The notes beneath the pieces are model-generated. The model did not search any database, was not told the DNA's origin, and worked only from the letters and a program-made list of their open reading frames with translations. From Streptomyces caniscabiei (GTDB taxonomy: Bacteria; Actinomycetota; Actinomycetes; Streptomycetales; Streptomycetaceae), in assembly GCF_014930365.1 (NCBI RefSeq), contig NZ_JABXWI010000005.1, positions 491,291 through 555,290 on the forward strand: a stretch of 64,000 bases of DNA, in the 5' to 3' direction. The translations under genes and the position numbers were made by a program. Positions 1 to 8,043 of the stretch are shown here, in pieces. The first letter of the stretch is position 1; every line of letters begins with the position of its first letter.

Positions 1-261
1 GCGGTTACTGGCCAGTCAGCAAGTGAGGGGATTATTCTTCCCGGGAAGAGCCCCCATGTGTGACGCGGAGAACATCTCACCGGACCCCCCTCGCGGAGAG
101 GCCATACCGACGGGTAACGTCCGGGCAGTCCAGTTGTGCTCAGGTTTTCAACGAGTAAGGCCCAAGGAACTACGCGGGACCTGAGCGCTCGCCCAGCCTT
201 GGACCGCACCGTCGCAGCAACACAGAGTCGTGGCGCCGGCGCCCTATGAGGAGCAGCAGTC
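1..261. promoter_or_regulatory. Upstream region of the acyl-CoA ligase gene
   Basis: There is no credible gene here. The stretch holds two palindromic sites that could bind a TetR-type regulator of fatty-acid metabolism: ACTGGCCAGT at 7-16 and the TACC-GACG-GGTA near-palindrome at 105-116. The ribosome binding site GAGGAG at 249-254 lies 7 bases before the TTG start of the ligase. No clear -35/-10 pair was seen. Confidence 0.5.
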
Positions 262-2058
262 TTGCGCGAGTTCAGCCTTCCGGCTTTGTACGAGGTCCCG
301 ACGGACGGCAATCTGACCGACATCGTCCGCAGAAACGCCGCGCAGCATCCCGATGTCGCCGTCATCGCCCGCAAGGTGGGCGGCGCCTGGCAGGACGTGA
401 ACGCGGTCCAGTTCCTGGCCGAGGTGCGCACGGCGGCCAAGGGGCTCATCGCCGCCGGGGTCCAGCCGGGCGACCGCGTCGGTCTGATGTCCCGTACCCG
501 CTACGAGTGGACCCTGCTGGACTTCGCGATCTGGACCGCCGGCGCGATCACCGTGCCGGTGTACGAGACCAGCTCGCCGGAGCAGGTGCAGTGGATCCTC
601 GCCGACTCGGGCGCGACCGCCATGATCGTGGAGCTGGACGGGCACACGGCCGCCGTCGAGTCGGTCCGCGACCGGCTGCCGGCGCTCAAGCACGTCTGGC
701 AGATCGAGGACGGCGGGGTGGAGGAGCTGGGCCGCCTCGGCCAGGACGTCACCGACGCGGCCGTCGACGAGCGCAGTTCGCTGGCCAAGGCCGACGACCC
801 GGCGACCATCGTCTACACCTCGGGCACCACGGGCCGCCCGAAGGGGTGCGTGCTCACCCACCGCAGCTTCTTCGCCGAGTGCGGCAACGTGGTGGAGCGG
901 CTGCGGCCCCTGTTCCGTACGGGCGAGTGCTCGGTGCTGCTCTTCCTCCCGCTCGCGCACGTCTTCGGTCGGCTCGTGCAGGTCGCGCCGATGATGGCGC
1001 CGATCAAGCTGGGCACCGTGCCGGACATCAAGAACCTCACCGACGAGCTGGCCTCCTTCCGGCCGACGCTGATCCTCGGTGTGCCGCGGGTGTTCGAGAA
1101 GGTCTACAACTCGGCCCGCGCCAAGGCCCAGGCGGACGGCAAGGGCAAGATCTTCGACAAGGCCGCGGACACGGCGATCGCCTACAGCAAGGCGCTGGAC
1201 GCCCCGTCGGGCCCGGCCCTCGGTCTGAAGATCAAGCACAGGGTGTTCGACAAGCTCGTCTACAGCAAGCTGCGCGCGGTGCTCGGCGGCAAGGGCGAGT
1301 TCGCGATCTCGGGCGGTGCCCCGCTGGGCGAGCGCCTCGGCCACTTCTTCCGCGGCATCGGCTTCACCGTCCTGGAGGGCTACGGCCTCACCGAGTCCTG
1401 CGCGGCGACCGCGTTCAACCCCTGGGACCGGCAGAAGATCGGCACGGTCGGGCAGCCGCTGCCGGGTTCCGTCATCCGGATCGCGGACGACGGGGAGGTA
1501 CTGCTGCACGGCGAGCACCTGTTCAAGGAGTACTGGAACAACCCGGGCGCGACCGAGGAGGCGCTGGCCGACGGCTGGTTCCACACCGGCGACATCGGCA
1601 CCCTCGACGAGGACGGCTATCTCAGCATCACGGGCCGCAAGAAGGAGATCATCGTCACCGCGGGCGGCAAGAACGTCGCCCCGGCCGTGATCGAGGACCG
1701 CATCCGCGCCCACGCCCTGGTCGCGGAGTGCATGGTGGTGGGTGACGGGCGGCCGTTCGTCGGCGCGCTGGTCACCATCGACGAGGAGTTCCTGGGCCGT
1801 TGGGCCGCCGAGCACGGCAAGCCGGCGGGCGCCACCGCGGCGTCGCTGAGCGCGGACGCCGATCTGAACGCGGCCGTCCAGGCCGCGATCGACGACGGCA
1901 ACGCCGCGGTGTCGAAGGCGGAATCGGTGCGGAAGTTCCGCATTCTGTCCTCCCAGTTCACGGAGGAGTCGGGCCACCTGACGCCGTCCCTGAAGCTCAA
2001 GCGCAACGTGGTGGCGAAGGACTACGCGGACGAGATCGAGGCGATCTACCAGAAGTAG
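262..2058 (+). CDS. Long-chain acyl-CoA synthetase (AMP-forming)
   Basis: This 598-residue member of the ANL adenylating superfamily activates fatty acids to acyl-CoA through an acyl-adenylate, in the cytoplasm or at the membrane. The P-loop-like motif TSGTTGRPKG lies near residue 190, GYGLTES near 375, GWFHTGD near 440 and the hinge/catalytic segment ITGRKKEIIVTAGGKN near 455-470. The length is usual for bacterial FadD15-type long-chain ligases. The start is TTG, chosen because GAGGAG lies 7 bases upstream and homologous proteins begin close to this point; the ATG at 246 is in another frame. It stands alone on the plus strand and converges with the flavoenzyme gene downstream. The exact chain length of its substrate cannot be read from sequence. 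Confidence 0.93.
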   Translation: MREFSLPALYEVPTDGNLTDIVRRNAAQHPDVAVIARKVGGAWQDVNAVQFLAEVRTAAKGLIAAGVQPGDRVGLMSRTRYEWTLLDFAIWTAGAITVPVYETSSPEQVQWILADSGATAMIVELDGHTAAVESVRDRLPALKHVWQIEDGGVEELGRLGQDVTDAAVDERSSLAKADDPATIVYTSGTTGRPKGCVLTHRSFFAECGNVVERLRPLFRTGECSVLLFLPLAHVFGRLVQVAPMMAPIKLGTVPDIKNLTDELASFRPTLILGVPRVFEKVYNSARAKAQADGKGKIFDKAADTAIAYSKALDAPSGPALGLKIKHRVFDKLVYSKLRAVLGGKGEFAISGGAPLGERLGHFFRGIGFTVLEGYGLTESCAATAFNPWDRQKIGTVGQPLPGSVIRIADDGEVLLHGEHLFKEYWNNPGATEEALADGWFHTGDIGTLDEDGYLSITGRKKEIIVTAGGKNVAPAVIEDRIRAHALVAECMVVGDGRPFVGALVTIDEEFLGRWAAEHGKPAGATAASLSADADLNAAVQAAIDDGNAAVSKAESVRKFRILSSQFTEESGHLTPSLKLKRNVVAKDYADEIEAIYQK

Positions 2059-2102
2059 TCCGCTCCACCAGTAGTAGTCCGCTCTACCAGCAGTAGTCAG
2101 AC
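2046..2102. repeat. Three tandem 19-bp repeats over a stop codon
   Basis: Three near-identical 19-base units occur head to tail at 2046-2064, 2065-2083 and 2084-2102. Each reads roughly CYACCAGNAGTAGTCCGCT. The first unit encodes the last residues and the TAG stop of the acyl-CoA ligase, and the other two lie outside the gene and repeat the same in-frame stop. This looks like local slippage duplication of the gene end. Confidence 0.85.
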
Positions 2103-2113
2103 ATGTACGACGA

Positions 2114-3751
2114 TCATGGCGCGGTGTCCTCCACGAGGACCCGCGCCATCGTGCGTTCGGCGAGCGCGGTGATCGTGACGAACGGGTTCACCCCGATCGA
2201 GCCGGGCACCAGCGAACCGTCGGTGACGTACAGCTTCGAGTAGCCCTTCACCCTTCCGTAGCCGTCGGTCGCCCTGCCCAGCACGCAGCCGCCCAGCGGG
2301 TGGTAGGTGAAGTCGTCGGCGAACACCTTGTTGGACGAGCCGAACAGGTCGTACCGGTACATCGTGGAGTTGGCGGAGTTGATCCGGTCGAAGAGCTTCT
2401 TGGCCATGGACGAGGAGACCGCGCTCTGGGCGGCGCTCCAGCCGAGCTTCGCCGAGTCGCCGGCGGCGTCGTAGGTGAAGGAGGCGCGCTCGGTGTTCTT
2501 GGTGATCGCCAGATAGAGGCTGACCCAGTGTTCGAGGCCGGTGGGCAGGGGGGCGATCTCGGCGAAGACCGGGTTGGCGGTGTTGGCCCAGTCGTCGATG
2601 CCCATGACCGGCATGGTCGACTGGTTCTCCCCGACCGTGTCCCAGAGGTGGTTGGCCCGGCCGAGCATCACATTGCCGTTGGGGCCCCAGCCGGCGCCGA
2701 CACTGGCGTCCAGGGCGGGGAGGGTGCCCTTCGCCCGCGCGCGGACGAGCAGTTCGGTGGTGCCGACGCTTCCGGCGCCGAGGAACAGGTAGGTGCAGCC
2801 GTACTCCTTGGTCTCGACGACCGTGCCCGTGCCGTCGAGACGGTCGACGGTGACGACGTACGTCCCGTCGCTCAGCCGGCGGATGCCCCTGGCCCGTTCC
2901 AGGGTGTGGACGGTGACGTTGCCGGTGCCGAGGGCGGCGGCCAGATACGTCTTGTCGAGGCTCTTCTTGCCGTGGTTGTTGCCGTAGATGACCTCACCGG
3001 CGAGGGCCGACTTCGTCGCGGTGCCGGCGGCCTCGCGCTGCATGTGGCCGAAGTCGTAGACGCTGGGCACGAAGGTGGTCCGCAGGCCGGTCTTCTCGGC
3101 GTGGGCCCGGGAGATCCGGCTGAAGCGGTACCACTCGGTGGACTCGAACCACGCGGGGTCGACGGTGTTGACGCCGAGCATGGCGCGGGCGCGCGGGAAG
3201 TACGTGGAGTACATCTCGGCGGTGTCGACGGTCGGGAACTGCTCGGCGAAGTACGAGCGGAGCGGGGTGACGGCCATGCTGCCGTTGACCAGGGAGCCGC
3301 CGCCGACGCCCCGGCCGAGGAAGACCGACATGTTGGCGTAGCGGACCCGGTCCAGGACGCCGGGGTAGGGGCTGATGTCCTTGTTGACGACGTCCAGCCA
3401 GAGGAAGGTGGCGAGCGGCGCCTCGGTCCGGGTCTTGAACCACATGGACCGCTCGTCCGGCTCCCGGGTCGAACAGAAGATCTTGCCGTCGGCGCCGGGG
3501 GTGGTCCACGCCTTGCCCATCTCCAGGACGAGGGTGCGGATGCCGGCCTGACCTAGGCGGAGGGCGGCGACGGCGGCGCCGTAGCCGGAGCCGATGACGA
3601 TCGCCGGGGCGTTGTCGACGGCGTCGGGCTCAGCCGCGTGGGCGGACTGGAGGCCGATGCGGGTGAGGCCGAGGCCGGCCGCCGTCTGAAGGGCGGCCAT
3701 ACCAAGGATGTGACGTCTCGTCAGCTGACGCTGCATCAGTTTTGCTGTCAT
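2114..3751 (-). CDS. Secreted cholesterol oxidase-type GMC oxidoreductase
   Basis: This 545-residue flavoenzyme of the GMC family closely resembles Streptomyces cholesterol oxidases, which oxidise the 3-beta-hydroxyl of sterols and isomerise the double bond, releasing H2O2. The N-terminus carries a Tat signal (TRRHILGMAA with twin arginines, then a hydrophobic stretch ending at AHA). The FAD-binding motif VIGSGYGAAVAALRLG follows near residue 52, then GRGVGGGSLVNGSM near 145. The C-terminal HPLGGCVLG and GVNPF segments carry the His and Asn expected at the active site. It is monocistronic here, with no cytochrome P450 neighbour, although some streptomycetes have one. The start could also be the Met seven residues in. 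Sterol specificity is inferred from family resemblance. Confidence 0.88.
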   Translation of the reverse strand: MTAKLMQRQLTRRHILGMAALQTAAGLGLTRIGLQSAHAAEPDAVDNAPAIVIGSGYGAAVAALRLGQAGIRTLVLEMGKAWTTPGADGKIFCSTREPDERSMWFKTRTEAPLATFLWLDVVNKDISPYPGVLDRVRYANMSVFLGRGVGGGSLVNGSMAVTPLRSYFAEQFPTVDTAEMYSTYFPRARAMLGVNTVDPAWFESTEWYRFSRISRAHAEKTGLRTTFVPSVYDFGHMQREAAGTATKSALAGEVIYGNNHGKKSLDKTYLAAALGTGNVTVHTLERARGIRRLSDGTYVVTVDRLDGTGTVVETKEYGCTYLFLGAGSVGTTELLVRARAKGTLPALDASVGAGWGPNGNVMLGRANHLWDTVGENQSTMPVMGIDDWANTANPVFAEIAPLPTGLEHWVSLYLAITKNTERASFTYDAAGDSAKLGWSAAQSAVSSSMAKKLFDRINSANSTMYRYDLFGSSNKVFADDFTYHPLGGCVLGRATDGYGRVKGYSKLYVTDGSLVPGSIGVNPFVTITALAERTMARVLVEDTAP

Positions 3752-3860
3752 GTGCGCAGCATGTGCGGATTTTCCGGCTCCGGCTAGGGGCTCCGCCGTG
3801 CCGGGTGGCGCCTACCGGGGTGCCGGGTGCTCTTGAAAGGCGAGTTCCGGTCGTCTTGTG

Positions 3861-3888
3861 GCTGGTCGCGCGGTTCCCCGCGCCCCTC
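3861..3888 (+). repeat. Intergenic repeat, degenerate copy
   Basis: This is a variant copy of the window's dispersed repeat, reading GCTGGTCGCGCGGTTCCCCG followed by CGCCCCT. It sits just beyond the stop codon of the PimB-like gene and can pair with the adjacent CCCGGGG. It may help end minus-strand transcription. Confidence 0.6.
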
Positions 3889-3894
3889 CCGGGG

Positions 3895-5037
3895 CTACAG
3901 CAACGTTTTCAAAGTTTCTGCCAACAGGTCCCAGCGCCATTTCTCCTCCACCCACTCCCGGCCCCGCTGCCCCATGCGTTCCCGCAGCTCCGGGTCGCCG
4001 AGGAGCGTGACGACGCGCTCCGCGGCCTCCGTCGGGGAGCCGCCGCGTACGACCCAGCCGGTCTCGCCGTCGAGCACGGCGTCGGGGGCGCCGCCGGAGT
4101 CGCCCGCGACGACGGGCAGGCCGGTGGCGGAGGCCTCCAGGTAGACGATCCCCAGCCCCTCGACGTCCAGGCCGCCCCGGCGGGTGCGGCACGGCATGGC
4201 GAAGACGTCGCCGGCGCCGTAGTGGGCGGGCAGCTCGGACCAGGGGACGGCGCCGGTGAAGCGGACGGACCCGGCGACCCCCGTCTCGTGGGCGAGCCGG
4301 CGCAGCTCCTTCTCGTACGGTCCGCCGCCGACGATCAGCAGCACCGCCTCGGGCTCCGCCGCGAGGATGCCGGGCATCGCCCGGATCAGCGTGTCCTGCC
4401 CCTTGCGCGGCACGAGCCGCGAGACGCAGACGACGACCGGGCGGTCGGTGAGGCCGAGCCGGGCGCGGACCTCGGCGCCGCCGGAGCCCGGGTGGAAGGT
4501 CTTCTCGTCGACGCCGGGCGGCAGTTGGACCATCCGCCCGGCCGCCTCCGGGGTGAGGGCCGTGGCGATCCGGGAGCGGGTGTACTCGCCCAGATAGGTG
4601 ATCGTGTCCGTGCCCTCGCCGATCCGCCGCAGCAACTGCCGGGCGGCGGGCAGCTGGGCCCAGCCCGCCTCGTGGCCGTGCGTGGTGGCCACCAGCCGCG
4701 TCGCGCCCGCCCGGCGCAGCGCGGGGGCCATCAGGCCGAGGGGGGCCGCCGCGCCGAACCACACCGACGTACAGCCGTGCTCGCGCAGCAGCGAGACCGC
4801 GCGGCGGGTGACGGCGGGCGTCGGCAGCAGCATGGTCGTCCGGTCGCGGACGACGGTGAAGGGCTGCTCGGCGTCGAAGGCGGCCGTCGCCTCGACGCCC
4901 TCGCGGCTCCGCTTCCACGTCGACGCGTAGACGACGATGCGCTCGGGGTCCAGCCGCAGCGCCATGTTGTGCAGGAACGCCTGGATGCCGCCGGGCCGGG
5001 GCGGGAAGTCGTTGGTCACGATCAGGGTCTTGTGCAT
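3895..5037 (-). CDS. pimB: GT4 mannosyltransferase, PimB-type
   Basis: This 380-residue retaining glycosyltransferase has GT-B fold. It strongly resembles the actinobacterial PimB' enzyme, which transfers the second mannose from GDP-mannose to phosphatidylinositol monomannoside on the inner membrane face. The N-terminus has the characteristic NDFPPRPGGIQAF segment (residues 9-21). His120 and the SRLVPRKG loop with Arg207 and Lys212 match the donor site, and Glu293/Glu301 (EGLGIVYLE) form the E-X7-E motif of GT4. The ATG start at 5037 gives the usual length. A GT87 membrane mannosyltransferase starts 133 bases away on the other strand, which fits a mannolipid or lipoglycan function. Confidence 0.88.
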   Translation of the reverse strand: MHKTLIVTNDFPPRPGGIQAFLHNMALRLDPERIVVYASTWKRSREGVEATAAFDAEQPFTVVRDRTTMLLPTPAVTRRAVSLLREHGCTSVWFGAAAPLGLMAPALRRAGATRLVATTHGHEAGWAQLPAARQLLRRIGEGTDTITYLGEYTRSRIATALTPEAAGRMVQLPPGVDEKTFHPGSGGAEVRARLGLTDRPVVVCVSRLVPRKGQDTLIRAMPGILAAEPEAVLLIVGGGPYEKELRRLAHETGVAGSVRFTGAVPWSELPAHYGAGDVFAMPCRTRRGGLDVEGLGIVYLEASATGLPVVAGDSGGAPDAVLDGETGWVVRGGSPTEAAERVVTLLGDPELRERMGQRGREWVEEKWRWDLLAETLKTLL

Positions 5038-5170
5038 CGCCGCCGACCCTACCGGCCGCCCCCGGGCACACCCCGCCGACCCCGGCCATGCCGCACGGCC
5101 GCCGCACAGCCGGACGGGGGATCATGTCCCTCACCAACACGAACCGGTGCGCGGACGGACAGGGACTCAC

Positions 5171-6490
5171 GTGGCTCAGACGGACATGACGGTCTCTCGT
5201 CGACGGCTCCCGTTCGGGCTGCTCGCGCTCTGGGGCTCGACCCGGGTGCTCCTGCTGCTGTTCGTCTTCAAGGTGTTCGTGTTCCCGGGACCGGACGTCA
5301 CCGGCGACGTCTCGGTGATCTACCACGGCTGGTACGGGACCCTGCGCGCGGGAACGTATCCCCTGGACGACGTCACCTGGCAGTACCCGCCCGCCGCCGC
5401 CCTCGCGATCCTCTCCCCCGCGCTGCTGCCCTTCCTGGACTACGCCTCGGCCTTCTTCGTCCTCGCTCTCCTCGCGGACCTGGCGGTCCTCGCGCTCCTC
5501 CTGTACGCGGGCACGCGGCCCGGGAGGACCTGGCGCGGCGCCCGGGTGTGGGTGGTGGGCCTGCCCCTGCTGGGTCCGACCGTGTACGCCCGGTACGACG
5601 TGATGGTGACGGCGGTGGCGGTCGCCGCGCTCCTCGCCGGCAGCCGCCATCCGCGCGCCATGGGGGCGCTGACGGCCTTCGCGGCCCTGCTGAAGGTGTG
5701 GCCGGCGCTGCTGCTCCTGGGCGCCCGCCGGCCCGCCGCCTGGGCCTGGGCGGCGGCCACCGGCCTGGTGCTGGCGGTGGGCTTCGCCCTGGCCATGCCG
5801 GGTGCCTTCGCCTTCCTGACCTTCCAGCGCGACCGGGGCACCGAGGTGGAGTCGCTGGGCGCGCTCGTCTTCCATGTGGCCCGGCAGTTCGGCTGGGACG
5901 GGGAGGTCCTGCTCAACTACGGCTCGGTGGAGTTCCTCGGCCCGTACGTCGGCATCGTCAGCGACGCGGCCCTGGCGCTCAGCGGGGTGGCCTTCGCCTG
6001 GCTGCTGCTGTGGCGGGTGCGGGCGCGGCGGTTCGCGCCGCACACGCTCGCGGACGCGGCGTTCGTGGGGGTGCTGCTGTTCACGGCGACGAGCCGGGTG
6101 ATCAGTCCGCAGTACATGGTGTGGCTGGTGGGGCTGGCCGCCGTCTGTCTCTGCTTCCGGGCGAGCCGTATGGGGCTGCCGGTGGTCATGGTGCTGGTGG
6201 CGTGCTTCGTGACCGTCCTGGAGTTCCCGGTCTGGTTCGGCCATGTCGTGGCCAGCGACTGGCTGGGCGTCACGCTGCTCTTCGTCCGCAACGGCCTGCT
6301 GGTTCTGGCGGCGCTTCTCGCGGGGGTGGAGTTGTGGAGGGGGGCGGTGGGGCCGGGGGTGCGTTGTCGGGTGCGGCCCGGTGGGGCTTCTCGCGCAGTT
6401 CCCCGCGCCCCTGAAAAGCAGGGGCTGCGCCCCGTGCTTTTCACCCCGCAGCCCGGTGAACTCTCAGACCCACAGGACCGTCGGCTCTGA
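5171..6490 (+). CDS. GT87-like integral membrane mannosyltransferase
   Basis: This protein of about 439 residues has roughly ten hydrophobic membrane spans and resembles the GT87/DUF2029 family of polyprenyl-phosphate-mannose dependent alpha-mannosyltransferases of actinobacteria. An early aspartate-containing loop after the first span (FPGPDVTGDV) and the YPPAAALAI segment are typical. The GTG start at 5171 was chosen because it begins just before the first conserved segment. It is divergent from the PimB-like gene. The last 40 or so residues, after GVELWRG, are oddly basic and are translated from a copy of the dispersed intergenic repeat and the first unit of a tandem array, so the natural C-terminus was probably shorter. 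Confidence 0.8.
   Translation: MAQTDMTVSRRRLPFGLLALWGSTRVLLLLFVFKVFVFPGPDVTGDVSVIYHGWYGTLRAGTYPLDDVTWQYPPAAALAILSPALLPFLDYASAFFVLALLADLAVLALLLYAGTRPGRTWRGARVWVVGLPLLGPTVYARYDVMVTAVAVAALLAGSRHPRAMGALTAFAALLKVWPALLLLGARRPAAWAWAAATGLVLAVGFALAMPGAFAFLTFQRDRGTEVESLGALVFHVARQFGWDGEVLLNYGSVEFLGPYVGIVSDAALALSGVAFAWLLLWRVRARRFAPHTLADAAFVGVLLFTATSRVISPQYMVWLVGLAAVCLCFRASRMGLPVVMVLVACFVTVLEFPVWFGHVVASDWLGVTLLFVRNGLLVLAALLAGVELWRGAVGPGVRCRVRPGGASRAVPRAPEKQGLRPVLFTPQPGELSDPQDRRL
6357..6442 (+). repeat. Intergenic repeat copy inside the GT87 3' end
   Basis: This is a full copy of the dispersed repeat: GTGCGTTGTCGGGTGCGG, then GGTGGGGCTTCTCGCGCAGT, then TCCCCGCGCCCCTGAAA and a GC-rich hairpin. It is translated in frame as the tail of the GT87 protein. 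An inverted copy follows at 6628-6699. Confidence 0.85.
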
Positions 6491-6629
6491 GACCCGCAGG
6501 ACCGTGGTCTTCCCGACCCGCAGGACCGTGGTCTTCCAGGCGCGCAGGGCGGGGCTTCCAGGCCCGCAGGGCCTGGGTTCTTCAGGCCGGCGGAGCCTGG
6601 GTCTTCAGGCCCGCAGGGCCTGGGCTTTC
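6466..6629. repeat. Tandem array of seven 22-25 bp units
   Basis: Seven imperfect units of about 23 bases run head to tail with starts near 6466, 6491, 6514, 6538, 6560, 6584 and 6607. The unit is roughly AGGCCCGCAGGGCCTGGGTC then TTC. The units grade from a CAGGACCG version to a CAGGGCCTGG version. Each contains a small CCCGCAGGGCC inverted repeat. The array is flanked by inverted copies of the dispersed repeat. Confidence 0.85.
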
Positions 6630-6699
6630 AGGGGCGCGGGGAACTGCGCGAGAAGCCCCACCGGGCCGCACGCGACAACGCACCCGACAACGCACCCCA
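6628..6699 (-). repeat. Intergenic repeat, inverted copy
   Basis: This reverse-oriented copy contains CAGGGGCGCGGGGAACTGCG, AGAAGCCCCACCGGGCCGCA and a duplicated ACAACGCACCC end. It lies between the tandem array and the 3' end of the metallopeptidase gene, so it sits beyond the stop codons of two convergent genes. Confidence 0.85.
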
Positions 6700-6717
6700 C
6701 GGCACACCCCCCTCCCC

Positions 6718-7989
6718 TCACCCCAGCTGTGCCCGCGCGTACTCCCTCCACCGCTGCGTGAACTCCCCCACCGTCGTCCCCAGAACCTCCTCCAACGCCC
6801 CCTCCACCGCCCCCTCCCGCTCCCCGTGCGCCCCCACCGCCCGGTAGAACTCGTCCAGCCGCACCTCGCCCCAGCGGTCCGCGATCAGCCGGCAGGCCAG
6901 CCACCCGCTCTCGTAGGCCTGCGCGAGCGTGCCGGAGTCGTCGGCGAAGCCGAAGTCCGCGTCGGCGGGCAGCGCGTCCGGCAGCCGCCCCTCCGCCAGC
7001 GCCCGTTGCAGCTCGGGGGCCACCTCGCGGGCCGCGCGACCCGTGCCCCGGTAGCCGACCCAGTCCGCGTAGCCCTCGGAGAGCCACAGCGGGGTCGCCG
7101 CGTTCGTGTGGGCGCGGGTGGCGACGTGGGTCGTCTCGTGGGTCAGGACCACCTGCTTGCCGAAGTCGCCGAGGACGGCGTACGCGTCGGGGTTGACGAC
7201 GATCCGGTCCGCCGGCGCCTTCGCCTCGCCCCCCGCCTCCCCGGTGGTGACCGCAGCTATCCCCCGGTACCCGGAGGCCGGTGACCCCAGCAGCCCCGCC
7301 ATCTCGTCCAGCGACTCCGGTACGACGACCACGACGCGACGCGCCCAGTCCTCGCCCCACGCCTCCGTCACGGCGGGCACGGCCCGGTCCGCCAGCGTCG
7401 TGTAGGCGCGCAGGGCGTCCGCCGACCGCCCGACCCCCAGCACCAGGCTCCGTTCTCCCCGTACCGCGACGATCCGCCCCTGCTCCCAGAGCTGTTCGGT
7501 GCCCTTCTTCGAGGGCTCGTCGGCGGCGACCCGCCACGTCCCGTCGTCGTCCCGGACGAGGGTCAGGGTGCGTACGGCGGTGACGGGCGCCTGGTCGTAG
7601 CCACGGATCCGGTAGCGCAGGGCGGCCTCGGCGGTGGCCCGGTCGCCGGTGCGCCGGAAGGAGTTCAGGTCGTACGACCAGGAGGACAGCGGCAGACCGC
7701 GGAGGTTGGCGAACTCGGCCGCGCCGGTGGCCAGTTGACCGGCGACGGAGGAGTCCGGCGCCTCGGTGGCGCGGTAGGCCGCCCCGTCCCGCTCCAGGAC
7801 CGCCTCGGCCCGCCGGTCGAGCATCCGCTCGACGTCGGCGCGGGCGCCGTCCGACGCCGCGTTGCCGCCGCAGCCGACGAGGACGGCGAGCGCGAGAGCG
7901 ACCGCCGAGGGGACCCTGGCGCGTCCCGGGAGCCCGCGCCGGACCCCCGGCCCGGACCGGGAACGCGTCGTGCGCCTTCGACCAGCCAC
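6718..7989 (-). CDS. Lipoprotein with gluzincin metallopeptidase motif
   Basis: This is a 423-residue predicted lipoprotein. A basic N-terminus and hydrophobic stretch end in the lipobox LVGC, so Cys40 should be lipidated and the protein anchored outside the membrane. The C-terminal half has HETTH at 284-288 and LSEGYADW with Glu305. That is the HExxH plus distal Glu zinc-binding pattern of gluzincins (peptidase MA-like family). The middle region resembles a small secreted association domain. The gene ends right beside the repeat-rich region and converges with the GT87 gene. Substrate is unknown. The start is GTG at 7989. Confidence 0.75.
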   Translation of the reverse strand: MAGRRRTTRSRSGPGVRRGLPGRARVPSAVALALAVLVGCGGNAASDGARADVERMLDRRAEAVLERDGAAYRATEAPDSSVAGQLATGAAEFANLRGLPLSSWSYDLNSFRRTGDRATAEAALRYRIRGYDQAPVTAVRTLTLVRDDDGTWRVAADEPSKKGTEQLWEQGRIVAVRGERSLVLGVGRSADALRAYTTLADRAVPAVTEAWGEDWARRVVVVVPESLDEMAGLLGSPASGYRGIAAVTTGEAGGEAKAPADRIVVNPDAYAVLGDFGKQVVLTHETTHVATRAHTNAATPLWLSEGYADWVGYRGTGRAAREVAPELQRALAEGRLPDALPADADFGFADDSGTLAQAYESGWLACRLIADRWGEVRLDEFYRAVGAHGEREGAVEGALEEVLGTTVGEFTQRWREYARAQLG

Positions 7990-8043
7990 GTTCCCGATCG
8001 TACGGGGCTCCGGCCGCCTCGCGACGGCCGGAGTCGGCGGCGG

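Noticed and set aside
244..1977. Long antisense reading frame opposite the acyl-CoA ligase, and many like it in the window
   Set aside because: In DNA of this GC content, frames antisense to real genes stay open by base composition. The products are Arg/Gly/Pro/Asp-rich with no domains.
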